Shown here: positions 1 through 9,664 of the stretch, one piece after another
Numbering within the stretch: position 1 is the stretch's first letter
How the letters are laid out: each line of letters starts with the position of its first letter
NCBI GenBank assembly: GCA_018711205.1
Contig: DVIO01000040.1
Coordinates: 1 to 52,889, forward strand
From: Candidatus Avamphibacillus intestinigallinarum
GTDB taxonomy: Bacteria > Bacillota > Bacilli > Bacillales > Amphibacillaceae
Direction of reading: 5' to 3'
Length of the DNA: 52,889 nucleotides
Translations under genes and position numbers: made by a program
Notes under the pieces: generated by a model
Databases searched by the model: none
Told to the model about the DNA's origin: nothing
The model's input: only the letters and a program-made list of their open reading frames with translations

Positions 1-1596
1 AGCTTCAAATGAGTACGTTTCTTTACATAAATCTGAAATAAATTGTGACCCATGTTGATTAATCCATTCCACGATATTCCAAGAGCGCTCTTGTAAATGA
101 TTTCCTGGATATAATACATTTTGGACAAAATTAAATGCATGAATTTGTTGTGCATATTTACTTTCCAATGCGGTTGACATTTTTTGCTTCAAAAATTCAA
201 TTTCACGTTGAATGCGTAATAGGTTAGCATCTGCTAATTGACCCACATCGGCCTGTATTTGATGTGCCAATGCCCTTAAAGGTTCATGATTCAGATCAAT
301 GGCCTGTTGCACTTCATGAACTAGTAAGTCAATTGGTGGATTTGTTTGTGCTTTTAACCAGTTTACTTTTTTATGAGCCGTTTCTCCACTAAGTACCGCT
401 TCATAGTTCAAATTTAATTTATCCAATGTTTTTTTCACTTTTGTATTACTTAATGTAAAAGATAACCGAGGTATAACGGGTGGCATGTTCATGCCTAAAC
501 AATGAAACGCTCCTTTTAAAGTTGACCAATAGGCAATTTCTCCATTACCGCCAACAAAGGCTAATGTCGGAAATAAACTTTCCTGCATTAACGGTCTCGT
601 CACAACATTATTACTCAATCTCTCTGGCGTCTCTTGTACAACTTGTACTAGTTCCTCGGTTGTAAGATGTAGCATATCAGCTTTATCTGTCCAATATCCT
701 TCTTCAGTACGTTCTAACAATAACCGTTCGTTTTGATATTCATAAAATAAATGTCCACTATTTAGCTCTGTATCCATCATAATGGGAAAACCAGCTTGTT
801 CGAGTTCCTGTTTTGTTTCATATACAGTAGACGCAATCGTCTCCTGATTTTCAATCATCTTTGTAAAGTGAGATTTTTCAAGTTGTCTAATCTCTGGATG
901 TGCAGAATCCATTAATACAATGCCCTCTTCTTCAAACAACGTAAAGATAATATGACTAAAGAAATCAACATAATTGTTAGATTTCTCTAATGCTAGATAC
1001 AGCTGTTTAGATAAGTTCTTGGTAAATAACGTTTCTTCCAATGACCCTAATACGCCATCAAGCCATTTTTTTATCTGATCATTGTCTTTAGGGATGTTAG
1101 AAATAGATGGCTTGCCTTCAATTGGTTGGTATAATTGATGCTTTTTCAAACGCACATCATCCGATAAATAAATATGATTGATTTCATCATAATCATGATC
1201 TTCTCCTGCAATCCAAAATACAGGAATGACGGGTATGTTTAGTTTCTCTTCCTGTTGTTTTGCAAGTTGTAATATAGATATAATTTTGTGAATTGTATAC
1301 ATCGGCCCCGTAAGTAAGCCAGCCTGTTGCCCTCCAATGACAACGACGCTATTTTCATCTTTTAAACGCTCAATATTTTCCATTGTTTGGGTCGGTGCGT
1401 GCCAATCACGATTTAAATGTTGCAACACTTTAACTAAGTCTTTTCGGTTAAATTGGCGTTCACTTAAATCAGCTAATCTCTTTTCATATGTAGAATAAGG
1501 CATATAATCAAAGTATTTCATTATATTCATATCATGTTTTTTATATTTTTTAATAAGTTCACTTTCATTTGAAAGTATCATTGTCTCGATGTGCAT
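1..1596 (-). CDS. bshC: Bacillithiol biosynthesis cysteine-adding enzyme BshC (3' end cut by window)
   Basis: Encodes BshC, which adds cysteine to glucosaminyl-malate in the last step of bacillithiol synthesis in the cytosol. The frame opens at an ATG at 1594-1596 and runs without a stop to base 1, giving 532 codons; the family is about 540 residues, so only the last few residues are missing. Visible family signatures are VVVIGGQQAGLLTGPMYT near residue 85 and VIPVFWIAGEDHDYDE near residue 125. A later stretch, SNNVVTRPLMQESLFPTLAF, is also typical of BshC. It lies downstream of the DUF3397 gene in the same direction. In B. subtilis the homologue lies just before mraZ, which would be off the left edge. 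Confidence 0.96.
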   Translation of the reverse strand, partial: MHIETMILSNESELIKKYKKHDMNIMKYFDYMPYSTYEKRLADLSERQFNRKDLVKVLQHLNRDWHAPTQTMENIERLKDENSVVVIGGQQAGLLTGPMYTIHKIISILQLAKQQEEKLNIPVIPVFWIAGEDHDYDEINHIYLSDDVRLKKHQLYQPIEGKPSISNIPKDNDQIKKWLDGVLGSLEETLFTKNLSKQLYLALEKSNNYVDFFSHIIFTLFEEEGIVLMDSAHPEIRQLEKSHFTKMIENQETIASTVYETKQELEQAGFPIMMDTELNSGHLFYEYQNERLLLERTEEGYWTDKADMLHLTTEELVQVVQETPERLSNNVVTRPLMQESLFPTLAFVGGNGEIAYWSTLKGAFHCLGMNMPPVIPRLSFTLSNTKVKKTLDKLNLNYEAVLSGETAHKKVNWLKAQTNPPIDLLVHEVQQAIDLNHEPLRALAHQIQADVGQLADANLLRIQREIEFLKQKMSTALESKYAQQIHAFNFVQNVLYPGNHLQERSWNIVEWINQHGSQFISDLCKETYSFEA

Positions 1597-1684
1597 GACA
1601 ACATGCTCCTTTATTTATAATATCCATTAGTATTGTACATAATCATCAAGACGATTTCATGTTTTTTGTTTTTCAGCTTTCTTT

Positions 1685-2062
1685 TTATATGATCTGCCTA
1701 ATAATCCCAATGATGACCAATAAACAATATAAGAAGAAAAAGAGAAGAAATGAGAATCTCCATAATAAACGGAATGCTTTTTTAAACAATATTTCTTCGG
1801 TATGTTTCCATTGTAAATAAATTAAAACGGTTAATAAAATCAGTAAGCCACCAATAACATAGCCGGTAATTTGAATATTGAATTCTATTTTCATTAAAAA
1901 TATAACGACGATAATATATAGAAATGTAGTCCAAGTGATCGACTTATGGAATGCTTTCAATGGATGGTCGACAATTTTAAGTGATAATTTATAAACGATC
2001 CATGTAGCCAATATCGGTATTGTGATCAAAATTGCCGTGATATAAAATATAATGTTAATCAT
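1685..2062 (-). CDS. DUF3397 family membrane protein
   Basis: A 125-residue, strongly hydrophobic protein with about four membrane segments (roughly residues 3-23, 42-60, 66-86 and 102-122) and no catalytic motif that I can see. Length, hydrophobic pattern and position between a panE-like gene and bshC match the DUF3397 family of Bacillales. Its start overlaps the end of the upstream reductase gene by four bases, so the two are probably translated from one message. Its function is not known. Confidence 0.75.
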   Translation of the reverse strand: MINIIFYITAILITIPILATWIVYKLSLKIVDHPLKAFHKSITWTTFLYIIVVIFLMKIEFNIQITGYVIGGLLILLTVLIYLQWKHTEEILFKKAFRLLWRFSFLLFFFLYCLLVIIGIIRQII

Positions 2063-2955
2063 GTCTCGTTTTTAAACTCCCTTTCCTTTATACGTGCTTT
2101 TATTGCTTCATATAAAAACATCGTATACGGTTTGGATTGATTATTATACTTTAATACATAACCTAAAATAGATTCTATTTCGGTTTCATTACCATTTTTA
2201 TAATCTTGAAGCATTGAAGATTCATTTGTCTTTGTTTGCCATGCTATACGGTTTACCTTATTCCATAATGCAGGCTGCTCAAAACCTAATACTGTTGCAA
2301 TTTCTTCTGTTAACATGAGTGCCATTCGTTTTATGTTTGGATTTTCGATGATTTGACCATTCGGAACCATAAATAAAGTCGTTAATGAATTGATAATTGC
2401 ATTCACTGCTAATTTTTGTAAAAGCATCTCCATCATATCATGCTCAAGTTCAATCGGAAAACGGTCATTGTCTATTTCTTTCATCATTCTTTGGTATTCA
2501 GCTTCGTCACCTGAGAGTCGACTAACTCTGAGAAGACCTTTTCCATTATATTCAATTTCATAATCTGACGTCCGGCGTACACCATGTTCAAACACACCAA
2601 TATATGTAGGGCGCTCTCTAGACTGTAGCTGTTCAATATGTGACATGCCATTTTGAACACACAAAATAGGTGTGTATGAATGCACGGTATGCCAAACCTC
2701 GTGACAAAGTAATTTTTCAAGCTGAGGTTGTTTTACACAGATGATATATAAATCTTGTTTCGTTAAGTCCGCTATTGTTTTTGCATGAATGGATGATATG
2801 TAAATAGATTTCTCCTCATGCATGTGAATTCCATTATGATTTAATTGATGTTTTTGCTCATTTCTTTTTGTAAAAACAGTAACCTTATGGGAATCATGTA
2901 ATAAAGAAGCAATTAATAATCCGACTGAGCCAGCACCAATAATTCCGATGTTCAT
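2059..2955 (-). CDS. panE: Ketopantoate reductase family protein (2-dehydropantoate 2-reductase)
   Basis: Predicted NADPH-dependent reductase that converts 2-dehydropantoate to pantoate for coenzyme A synthesis. The N terminus is a Rossmann motif (GAGSVG, residues 7-12), followed by CVQNG (99-103). The catalytic-lysine helix KLAVNAIINS (181-190) carries Lys181, Asn185 and Asn189 in the usual spacing. The 298-residue length is normal for ApbA/PanE proteins. It has the position of ylbQ in B. subtilis. Some members of this family act on other 2-oxo acids, so the exact substrate is inferred from family membership. Confidence 0.85.
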   Translation of the reverse strand: MNIGIIGAGSVGLLIASLLHDSHKVTVFTKRNEQKHQLNHNGIHMHEEKSIYISSIHAKTIADLTKQDLYIICVKQPQLEKLLCHEVWHTVHSYTPILCVQNGMSHIEQLQSRERPTYIGVFEHGVRRTSDYEIEYNGKGLLRVSRLSGDEAEYQRMMKEIDNDRFPIELEHDMMEMLLQKLAVNAIINSLTTLFMVPNGQIIENPNIKRMALMLTEEIATVLGFEQPALWNKVNRIAWQTKTNESSMLQDYKNGNETEIESILGYVLKYNNQSKPYTMFLYEAIKARIKEREFKNET

Positions 2956-3056
2956 ATCATAAGACTCCTCTAATAGAAATACTAACTTATTTTAACACAA
3001 AATGATGTCAATCTTTTATAAATGAATCGAATAGCTTACTTTTGATAAAATAAAAA

Positions 3057-3088
3057 CTGAGTGTTAGATTCATAAACCTCTCACTCAG
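3057..3088 (-). terminator. Rho-independent terminator after the rsfA-like gene
   Basis: A 7-bp stem (CTGAGTG at 3057-3063 with CACTCAG at 3082-3088) is followed on the minus strand by TTTTTATTTT. It sits about 20 bases beyond the stop of the rsfA-like gene and before panE, so panE probably has its own promoter. Confidence 0.75.
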
Positions 3089-3110
3089 CATTAAAAAGAT
3101 CATATCATTT

Positions 3111-3569
3111 TTATGATAATTCATTTCTTACATATAGATCATCTAATAGATTCGTCATTTTTTTAAATAAATTTTTATACGAGATGAGTTCTTCTTTTAG
3201 TTGTTGGTTCTCCTCATGTAATTGCATCACATTCATTTCTTGCTGCAATACATCGACGTTACTCATTTGTGGCTTTAATTGTTGTAATAATGAAATGACC
3301 TCATTCATTTGAGGATTATGATTCAAATCCAATTTCCCCATAGTTGAGAGCTGTTTCTGCTGTTTCGCCTCAAGAATTTCTTTTTCGTAATATTTTCTAA
3401 TTGTAGCATTCCATCTAAAACCACATGCAGCCGCAGTTCTATTTAAATCCTTTGCAACTTTTTTAAAAGCTTCTAGTTGTGTTTTCCCAAGTTTTATAAA
3501 TTGTAACGTAACATCTTTTAAATATTCATCTTCCGCTTCATTCCATGTGTCCTGCCTATTTTGTTTCAT
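3111..3569 (-). CDS. rsfA: RsfA/YlbO family transcriptional regulator
   Basis: A 152-residue DNA-binding protein. The N-terminal half holds a Myb/SANT-like domain with the RsfA-family signature WNEAEDEYLKDVTLQFI followed by TAAACGFRWNATIRKYYE. The C-terminal half (from about residue 85) is rich in Gln, Glu and Lys and is likely a coiled coil. I place the start at 3569 because GGGGAGG lies just upstream; longer readings add an unrelated hydrophobic stretch. In B. subtilis, RsfA is a prespore regulator that tunes sigma-F-dependent genes, and ylbO holds the same position between rpmF and the panE-like gene. The family call is firm; a role in sporulation here is inferred. Confidence 0.85.
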   Translation of the reverse strand: MKQNRQDTWNEAEDEYLKDVTLQFIKLGKTQLEAFKKVAKDLNRTAAACGFRWNATIRKYYEKEILEAKQQKQLSTMGKLDLNHNPQMNEVISLLQQLKPQMSNVDVLQQEMNVMQLHEENQQLKEELISYKNLFKKMTNLLDDLYVRNELS

Positions 3570-3647
3570 ATGAACGACCTCCCCATATACTTTACAAAAA
3601 TATATGCAACTAGCATGATTAATAGAAGCATGTGTTTTTAAACAATA

Positions 3648-3678
3648 AAAAAAGACCACATACTGATGTGATCTTTTA
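3648..3678 (-). terminator. Terminator of the DUF177-rpmF operon
   Basis: On the minus strand, AAAAGATCACAT and ATGTGGTCTTTTTTT form a stem with a 4-base loop and one G-U pair, ending in a T run. It lies just after the rpmF stop and separates rpmF from the rsfA-like gene. Confidence 0.75.
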
Positions 3679-3689
3679 AACATAACATA

Positions 3690-3863
3690 TTAGTTACTTA
3701 ATACTTCTTTTCCGTCATATTGTCCACATGAACTACAAACATGGTGAGGTTTTGTGTATTCACCACAATTTGAGCATTCAATCATTCCTGGTACATGCAA
3801 TTTTTTATGCGTGCGACGTTGGTTTTTAACTTTTTTTGAAGTTCTACTTTTAGGTACTGCCAT
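3690..3863 (-). CDS. rpmF: 50S ribosomal protein L32
   Basis: A 57-residue ribosomal protein, [20 protein letters not shown] at the N terminus. Two Cys pairs, CSNC (residues 30-33) and CSSC (43-46), make this the zinc-binding (C+) form of L32. It is part of the large ribosomal subunit near the peptidyl-transferase region. It follows the DUF177 gene with a gap of about 30 bases, the pairing seen in most bacteria, and ends at a strong terminator. Confidence 0.97.
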   Translation of the reverse strand: MAVPKSRTSKKVKNQRRTHKKLHVPGMIECSNCGEYTKPHHVCSSCGQYDGKEVLSN

Positions 3864-3892
3864 TCCTTACACCCCCTTCAAAAGATATTGCT

Positions 3893-4423
3893 TTACTCAT
3901 TTTCTTTTTTTCTATCTTGGAAAAAAGACTCTAATTTTTTTAAACGTGGATCCTGTTTCGTTTCTGTCGATTCTTCCGATATGAATTCCCAACCTGGTCC
4001 ACTCATTTTAACTTTGGACATGGCCTCTTCATCGTCTGAAAAAACACGAAAAGGAATCTCTAATAAAATATTTTCCTTGATATATGGCATTAAGTCAAGC
4101 ACTTCTCCATCAATTAAATGAATTTCTTCTGTTTCTTCAGCTTCATTTGTAGTAAATACTTCAATAGCTTGAATATTAAATGGATAAGGTACTTCAATTA
4201 ATGTTCTAGCACAGGGTAGAATCATTTCTCCTTGAATATTAAATTGGAACGTAAACTCGTTCCCATGAACTGTACAATGTCCAGAAACATGCACTGGATC
4301 CAATCTAATGATATCATTATTCATTTCACTTAATTCAGAAACGTCTACCATTTCGTCAAACTTAAATGTTTCAATATGATTAACCTTTACAATTTGACTT
4401 TTTGTAAATTTCATCATTTTCAC
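3893..4423 (-). CDS. DUF177/YceD family protein
   Basis: A 176-residue cytosolic, acidic protein of the DUF177 (YceD, YlbN in B. subtilis) family. The core GHCTVHGNEFTFQFN and the following LPCARTL contain the two cysteines typical of the family. It is co-transcribed with rpmF; the family has been linked to rRNA or ribosome assembly in plants and bacteria, but its molecular job is not settled. The C-terminal end is Lys/Glu-rich. No feature is unusual. Confidence 0.88.
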   Translation of the reverse strand: MKMMKFTKSQIVKVNHIETFKFDEMVDVSELSEMNNDIIRLDPVHVSGHCTVHGNEFTFQFNIQGEMILPCARTLIEVPYPFNIQAIEVFTTNEAEETEEIHLIDGEVLDLMPYIKENILLEIPFRVFSDDEEAMSKVKMSGPGWEFISEESTETKQDPRLKKLESFFQDRKKENE

Positions 4424-4613
4424 CTCTAGGCAACAACAGTAATTTTAAAAGTATTTCAATGGTTTGTCAATATTTTTCTTCCTATTATAAGTTATATTCC
4501 CTAATCCGTTAAAAAGTTAAGCAATTTCATGAATTTATTGAAAACAACCATTCAATTTTAAAATTGTTTGCTACAATAATAAGAAAGAATTAAAGAAATG
4601 TGGTGTAATCTTT

Positions 4614-5822
4614 ATGAATTCATGTGGCCTTATTGTAGAATACAATCCCTTTCATAATGGACACGTATATCATATTCAAGAAGCAAAAAAGCAAACAAGT
4701 GCTGATTGTATGATAGCTGTCATGAGTGGTTCATTTCTCCAAAGAGGAGAGCCTGCCATTATTGATAAATATCACCGAGCAAGGGCTGCTCTTTCAATAG
4801 GAATTGATCTTGTCGTTGAACTCCCATATGCTTATGCAGTTCAAAATAGCGACCTTTTCGCCAAAGGGGCTGTCCAAACCTTAAATGCTGCTCTTGTGAA
4901 TTCAATTTGTTTTGGAAGTGAGTCCGGACATATTGAACCATTTCATGAAGCATATAACGTCATGCAAACTCATGATGAATTGTATCAATCCATCTTAAAA
5001 CAAGAACTCAACAAAGGTAAATCTTTTCCTAAAGCCCATGAAATTGCTTTTCAGCAGCTACCTAATTTTCAATCAAATCACTTTCTAGATTTAAGTGCAC
5101 CGAATAATATACTTGGCTATAGTTATTTGAAAGAAATATTAGATCATGGTTTAAACATTCTACCATATACAATCAAAAGAACGAAATCGGGTTATCATGA
5201 CACTTCAATTCAGAGTGAAATTGCAAGTGCTACTGCGATTCGTAAATCAATATTAGAACACGAAACGATACCTAAAAATACGATGCCTGATTCAACCTAT
5301 AACGAGTTAATCGCGTATGAACAAAAAACTAGTCATTTGCATTTTTGGGAAGCGTATTTTCCACTCTTACAATACCGGGTACTTACAATGTCTATCGAAG
5401 AGTTAAATGACATTCATGGAATGGATGAAGGATTAGAATACCGCATCAAACAAACAGCTAAAGAAGCTCAATCCATAGAAGATTGGATCACTAAGGTAAA
5501 GACAAAACGGTATACGTGGACGAGAGTGCAACGATTGTTTACTCATCTATTAACCAATACTAAAAAATCTGACATGTCATCAATCCAAAAAACAACACAA
5601 CCTACTTATATTCGAATACTCGGAATGAATCACACAGGAAGAGCGTATGTGAACCAATACAAAAATGATTTTACTCTTCCAATCCTTACGCGTTATTCAA
5701 AAAAGCAACCTGAACTTCTATCTATTGAGGAACGCGCTTCTCATGCTTACTATAGTATTTTACCTCCAAACATCAAAAAGAAATTGTATCAACGAGAGTT
5801 ATCAGGTCCCATTATACTGTAA
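4614..5822 (+). CDS. tmcAL: tRNA(Met) cytidine acetate ligase TmcAL (YlbM family)
   Basis: A nucleotidyltransferase-fold enzyme that uses acetate and ATP to acetylate the wobble cytidine of elongator tRNA-Met. The 402-residue length is usual. The N terminus shows the nucleotidyltransferase motif NPFHNGH (residues 11-17, HxGH at 14-17), then SGSFLQRGEPAI near residue 40. The SASA-like region around ASATAIRKSI (about residues 203-212) corresponds to the second nucleotide-binding motif. It is transcribed away from the DUF177 gene and is the only plus-strand gene in the first 7 kb. It corresponds to B. subtilis ylbM. Confidence 0.93.
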   Translation: MNSCGLIVEYNPFHNGHVYHIQEAKKQTSADCMIAVMSGSFLQRGEPAIIDKYHRARAALSIGIDLVVELPYAYAVQNSDLFAKGAVQTLNAALVNSICFGSESGHIEPFHEAYNVMQTHDELYQSILKQELNKGKSFPKAHEIAFQQLPNFQSNHFLDLSAPNNILGYSYLKEILDHGLNILPYTIKRTKSGYHDTSIQSEIASATAIRKSILEHETIPKNTMPDSTYNELIAYEQKTSHLHFWEAYFPLLQYRVLTMSIEELNDIHGMDEGLEYRIKQTAKEAQSIEDWITKVKTKRYTWTRVQRLFTHLLTNTKKSDMSSIQKTTQPTYIRILGMNHTGRAYVNQYKNDFTLPILTRYSKKQPELLSIEERASHAYYSILPPNIKKKLYQRELSGPIIL

Positions 5823-5856
5823 AAGGTGTAGACCCTATGAAGGGTTTACACCTTTT
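5821..5856. terminator. Bidirectional terminator between tmcAL and the PDZ-Lon protease gene
   Basis: AAAAGGTGTAGACCC and GGGTTTACACCTTTT form a long hairpin with a 6-base loop. It lies between two converging genes and overlaps both stop codons, so it can end transcription from either side. Confidence 0.85.
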
Positions 5857-6871
5857 ACATTTCTTTTTCTAAATAATCTAATGCCTCTTTAAATGTATCG
5901 ACAGGAACAATTTTCATATCTGTTCCAATATCATCAGCCGTTTTTTTAGCGATTTCATAATTAGAACCTTTTGTTCCATTTTCATTTGGCGCAAAGAATA
6001 TATCGCCACCCTCTTTATCAGCGGCTACTACTTTTTTATCAATGCCTCCTATTGGCAATACATTCCCTTCGTAATCAATTTCGCCTGTCCCAATAATTTG
6101 CTTCCCATGTGTCAAATCCTCTTCTTTCAATTCATCATATATTTTTAACGCAAACATTAAACCAGCACTCGGCCCACCAATATCTCCACTTTCAAAATGA
6201 ACTTTTGGTTTTACATGAACATCTCGATTGGTAACCAGTTGAATTCCGATACCAATTTTATCATTTAATTCTTCAAATTCTTGTAAGGTTACATGTACCG
6301 ATTTTTGTTTGTTTTCACGTTCAAAATGAACTTTTATTTTATCTCCACTTTTTTTCTTTTTCACGTAATCTAATAAATCATCGGAGTTATTAATTTTTTT
6401 GCTGTCCACTTGCTTGATTTCATCACCTGCTTTTAACTTTCCTTCAGCAGGCATCCCTTTAACAACTGATACGACATAAACACCGTCATATTTTATATCT
6501 ATATCTGCATTAGCCGCTTCATAAGCCACAACCGTTGCCGCCTCTTGTGAACTCTCCATCATATGAAGCTGTGCATCCATATACTCTTTTTCTGATATAT
6601 GTTCTGGAATGACATTTTCAATTGGTTGAACTTCATAATAAGGAAGCATTTTGGCAAGAACAAAACTTACTGGAGTAGCTTGACCTCCACTTACTGTTAC
6701 AAGATGCATGTCACCTTTACTTTTATAGCCACCCTCTACGCTTACGACAGGGTCAAGTGCATCTGCACCACCTGGTTTATAAATATAGTATGGCAGCTTA
6801 TATAAGGCAAGAACATATACAATTAATATCGTCACGAGTAATGTGACGACGGATTTTTTTGTGAATTTCAT
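5855..6871 (-). CDS. Membrane-anchored PDZ and Lon-type serine protease (YlbL/SepM family)
   Basis: A 338-residue protein with one N-terminal membrane anchor (about residues 7-25), a PDZ domain (about 115-200, starting IKYDGVYVVSVVKGMPAEG) and a C-terminal Lon-type protease domain. The Ser-Lys dyad is visible in GGPSAGLMFAL (Ser about 235) and GGIDKKVVAADKEG (Lys about 280). The start at 6871 is chosen because AAAGGTG lies upstream and the product then begins with the anchor. Relatives are SepM of streptococci, which trims a peptide pheromone, and YlbL of B. subtilis. The active site faces outside; its substrate here is unknown. Confidence 0.9.
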   Translation of the reverse strand: MKFTKKSVVTLLVTILIVYVLALYKLPYYIYKPGGADALDPVVSVEGGYKSKGDMHLVTVSGGQATPVSFVLAKMLPYYEVQPIENVIPEHISEKEYMDAQLHMMESSQEAATVVAYEAANADIDIKYDGVYVVSVVKGMPAEGKLKAGDEIKQVDSKKINNSDDLLDYVKKKKSGDKIKVHFERENKQKSVHVTLQEFEELNDKIGIGIQLVTNRDVHVKPKVHFESGDIGGPSAGLMFALKIYDELKEEDLTHGKQIIGTGEIDYEGNVLPIGGIDKKVVAADKEGGDIFFAPNENGTKGSNYEIAKKTADDIGTDMKIVPVDTFKEALDYLEKEM

Positions 6872-7052
6872 ATAAAAACACCTTTCATGTATAAAATAGC
6901 TTAAGCTTAGAGACTTTTTATAATATGGCATAAATCTCTATAGTATGTGCGTATAGTAAAATAAGCTACATTCTTATCATTATGCTCTAATACTGCCATA
7001 TTACGCCCAATCAAACAAAATGTACAGAATGATGTAATCAAGGAGGGCATAA

Positions 7053-8270
7053 ATGCTACAACTGTTCAAAACATTCTTTTTGGCCACTACTGTCGTCTGT
7101 ATTGGCGTCAGTTTAATCATTTTTCCAAGCCAAGCCTTAGAAGCAAGTATACGTGGGCTCAATATGTGGTGGGAAATTGTATTCCCCTCTCTACTTCCAT
7201 TTTTTATTACAGCAGAATTATTAATTTCATTTGGCGTCGTACACTTTTTAGGTGTTTTATTTGAACCCATTATGCGACCATTATTTAAAGTGCCTGGTGT
7301 TGGTAGCTTCGGTTGGATAATGGGAATGGCGAGTGGTTATCCTACAGGAGCAAAAATAGCAGTTAGACTACGTGAAGAAGGACAAGTTACAAAGCAAGAA
7401 GCTGAACGTCTTATCTCTTTTACAAATGCATCAAGTCCTCTATTTTTATTTGGGGCCGTTTCCATTGGTTTTTTCCATGATACGAAGCTTGGTTTATTAT
7501 TTGCCATCACCCATTATCTTGGAAATGTATGTGTTGGTCTTATCATGCGGTTTTACGGAAGAAAAGAGGATGCTCGCTTTAAAAAAGCAAAAAGCAATCA
7601 GCGTTTTTCCTTTATATATGCATTTAAATTAATGCATAGAAAAAGAATTGAAGCGAACCGTCCCATTGGGATCATTATTAGTGATGCTGTTCTAAATTCC
7701 ATTCAAACTTTAATTATGGTTGGCGGATTTATTATATTATTTTCTGTATTCACCAAGCTCATTTATTTAGTCGGTGTTTCTGGAATATTTGCCCTTATTT
7801 TACGACCAATATTTGAATTATTACAATTGCCAACAGAACTTACGATTCCATTCATTTCAGGCTTATTCGAAATTACACTCGGCAGTCAAATGATTTCCCA
7901 GTTAGGCGAAAGTACTATCCTATCCAAAGCAATCCTAGTTAGCTTTTTAATTGGTTTTAATGGTTTATCGATTCATTCACAAGTAGCTAGTATCATAGCA
8001 AAATCAGATATTTCATATTTACCATACTTATATGGACGTCTTTTACACGGTTTATTCGCAAGCACGTTGACATATCTGTTATTTAAACCTCTTTATATTA
8101 ACCGACAAGTCTTTGATTTTCGAGATTGGCCTGTCTTTAATCAAAGTTCTCAGTACGGAACATCTTACATCTACGAGCTTTTACATATGTTCGGACCAAT
8201 CATTACTATTATTTCTCTTAGCCTCGGAGTCATAGTGTTCCTATACAGGAAGTCATATAAACCTCATTAA
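7053..8270 (+). CDS. ylbJ: YlbJ family nucleoside-recognition-domain membrane protein
   Basis: A 405-residue integral membrane protein with about 8-10 hydrophobic segments and Gate (nucleoside-recognition) domains. Recognisable stretches are WWEIVFPSLLPFFITAELL near residue 40 and WIMGMASGYPTGAKIAVRLR near residue 90. The start has a strong AAGGAGG site. In B. subtilis ylbJ is needed for efficient sporulation, but homologues also occur in non-sporulating relatives, so it is not proof of sporulation. Transported substrate is unknown. It sits next to coaD exactly as in B. subtilis. Confidence 0.88.
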   Translation: MLQLFKTFFLATTVVCIGVSLIIFPSQALEASIRGLNMWWEIVFPSLLPFFITAELLISFGVVHFLGVLFEPIMRPLFKVPGVGSFGWIMGMASGYPTGAKIAVRLREEGQVTKQEAERLISFTNASSPLFLFGAVSIGFFHDTKLGLLFAITHYLGNVCVGLIMRFYGRKEDARFKKAKSNQRFSFIYAFKLMHRKRIEANRPIGIIISDAVLNSIQTLIMVGGFIILFSVFTKLIYLVGVSGIFALILRPIFELLQLPTELTIPFISGLFEITLGSQMISQLGESTILSKAILVSFLIGFNGLSIHSQVASIIAKSDISYLPYLYGRLLHGLFASTLTYLLFKPLYINRQVFDFRDWPVFNQSSQYGTSYIYELLHMFGPIITIISLSLGVIVFLYRKSYKPH

Positions 8271-8306
8271 AAAACTGCAGTAAGGTGTTATTAAACCTTA
8301 CTGCAG
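8269..8306 (-). terminator. Terminator after coaD
   Basis: A 12-bp stem, CTGCAGTAAGGT (8275-8286) and ACCTTACTGCAG (8295-8306), followed on the minus strand by TTTTTT. It lies between the converging ylbJ and coaD genes and by its T run serves coaD best. Confidence 0.85.
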
Positions 8307-8312
8307 CAAATG

Positions 8313-8825
<513 letters not shown>

Positions 8826-8831
8826 TCAAAA

Positions 8832-9386
8832 TTATGTGTACATAAACACTGTAATCGCAATTGTATGACTATATGATGTATGCTTTAAAACTTGGAGTTC
8901 ACTAAAATGTTCGAATTGTTCCTTTGGGTCATGTTCACAATACAACATGCCACCTTTTTTAAGTAATCCGAATCTTAATATGTTGTTAATCAACTTATTA
9001 TAATCAACCTTTTTATAAGGCGGATCTAATAAAATTAAATCAAATCGTTCTTCTCGTTTATGTAAGACATGTAAAGCTCGATACGCATCATTCTTATACA
9101 CTTCATATTGAACATCATCAGTGGCGAATTGTTGAAGATTTTCTTTGATTGTTTGGATCGCTTTTGCTTGCTTGTCGATAAAAAATGTTTTATCCATTCC
9201 CCTACTTAACGCTTCGATACCTAATCCACCACTACCAGCAAATAAATCTAAACAAGCCCCACCCTCAAAAAAAGGGCCCATAATTTGAAACATGGCTTCT
9301 TTAATTTTATCTGTCGTCGGTCTTGTTGAGCTACCGGGAACAGCTTTTAAACGTCTACCTTTATATGTACCAGCAATCACTCGCAT
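8832..9386 (-). CDS. rsmD: 16S rRNA (guanine(966)-N(2))-methyltransferase RsmD
   Basis: A 184-residue SAM-dependent methyltransferase acting on 16S rRNA guanine 966. The SAM-binding motif FAGSGGLG is at residues 49-56 and the catalytic DPPY at 121-124. RPTTDKIKEA near residue 22 is the usual RsmD N-terminal signature. It is directly upstream of coaD, a widespread gene pair. A TATAAT (9438-9443 on the minus strand) about 50 bases before the start may be its -10 box, though no good -35 box is visible. Confidence 0.95.
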   Translation of the reverse strand: MRVIAGTYKGRRLKAVPGSSTRPTTDKIKEAMFQIMGPFFEGGACLDLFAGSGGLGIEALSRGMDKTFFIDKQAKAIQTIKENLQQFATDDVQYEVYKNDAYRALHVLHKREERFDLILLDPPYKKVDYNKLINNILRFGLLKKGGMLYCEHDPKEQFEHFSELQVLKHTSYSHTIAITVFMYT

Positions 9387-9664
9387 TTATATCCCTCAGT
9401 CCGTAACAAAATGAATATGTGAAACAAATCATTATTCATTATACTCGAATTCATCTATTTTAAAAATAGTAAAATATTATGTATATATTTTTAAAATTTG
9501 ACTACACTAATTAAAGAACAACAGAAGATCCTTTTATTCCATTAAGAAAATGATAAACACCTTAGTGGATATAAAGGATTTCTCCTCTCCCTTTATCTTT
9601 TATAAGCTCTATTAAAAGAGCCTGCAGACATTTAGCTGCAGGCTCTTTTTTTATGGAGAATTCA
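9387..9664. other. Non-coding interval between ylbG and rsmD with two hairpins
   Basis: This 278-base interval holds no open frame with a ribosome site. It contains a clear terminator (9613-9653), an imperfect 19-bp inverted repeat (9528-9546 with 9561-9579, 14-base loop), and a putative -10 box for rsmD at 9438-9443. The inverted repeat has no T run on either side, so it is not an obvious terminator. Confidence 0.6.
9613..9653. terminator. Strong terminator downstream of ylbG
   Basis: AAAAGAGCCTGCAG and CTGCAGGCTCTTTT form a GC-rich stem with an 8-base loop, with a T run on the plus strand and TTTTA on the minus strand. It ends the minus-strand ylbD-ricF-ylbG transcript before rsmD. Confidence 0.85.
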
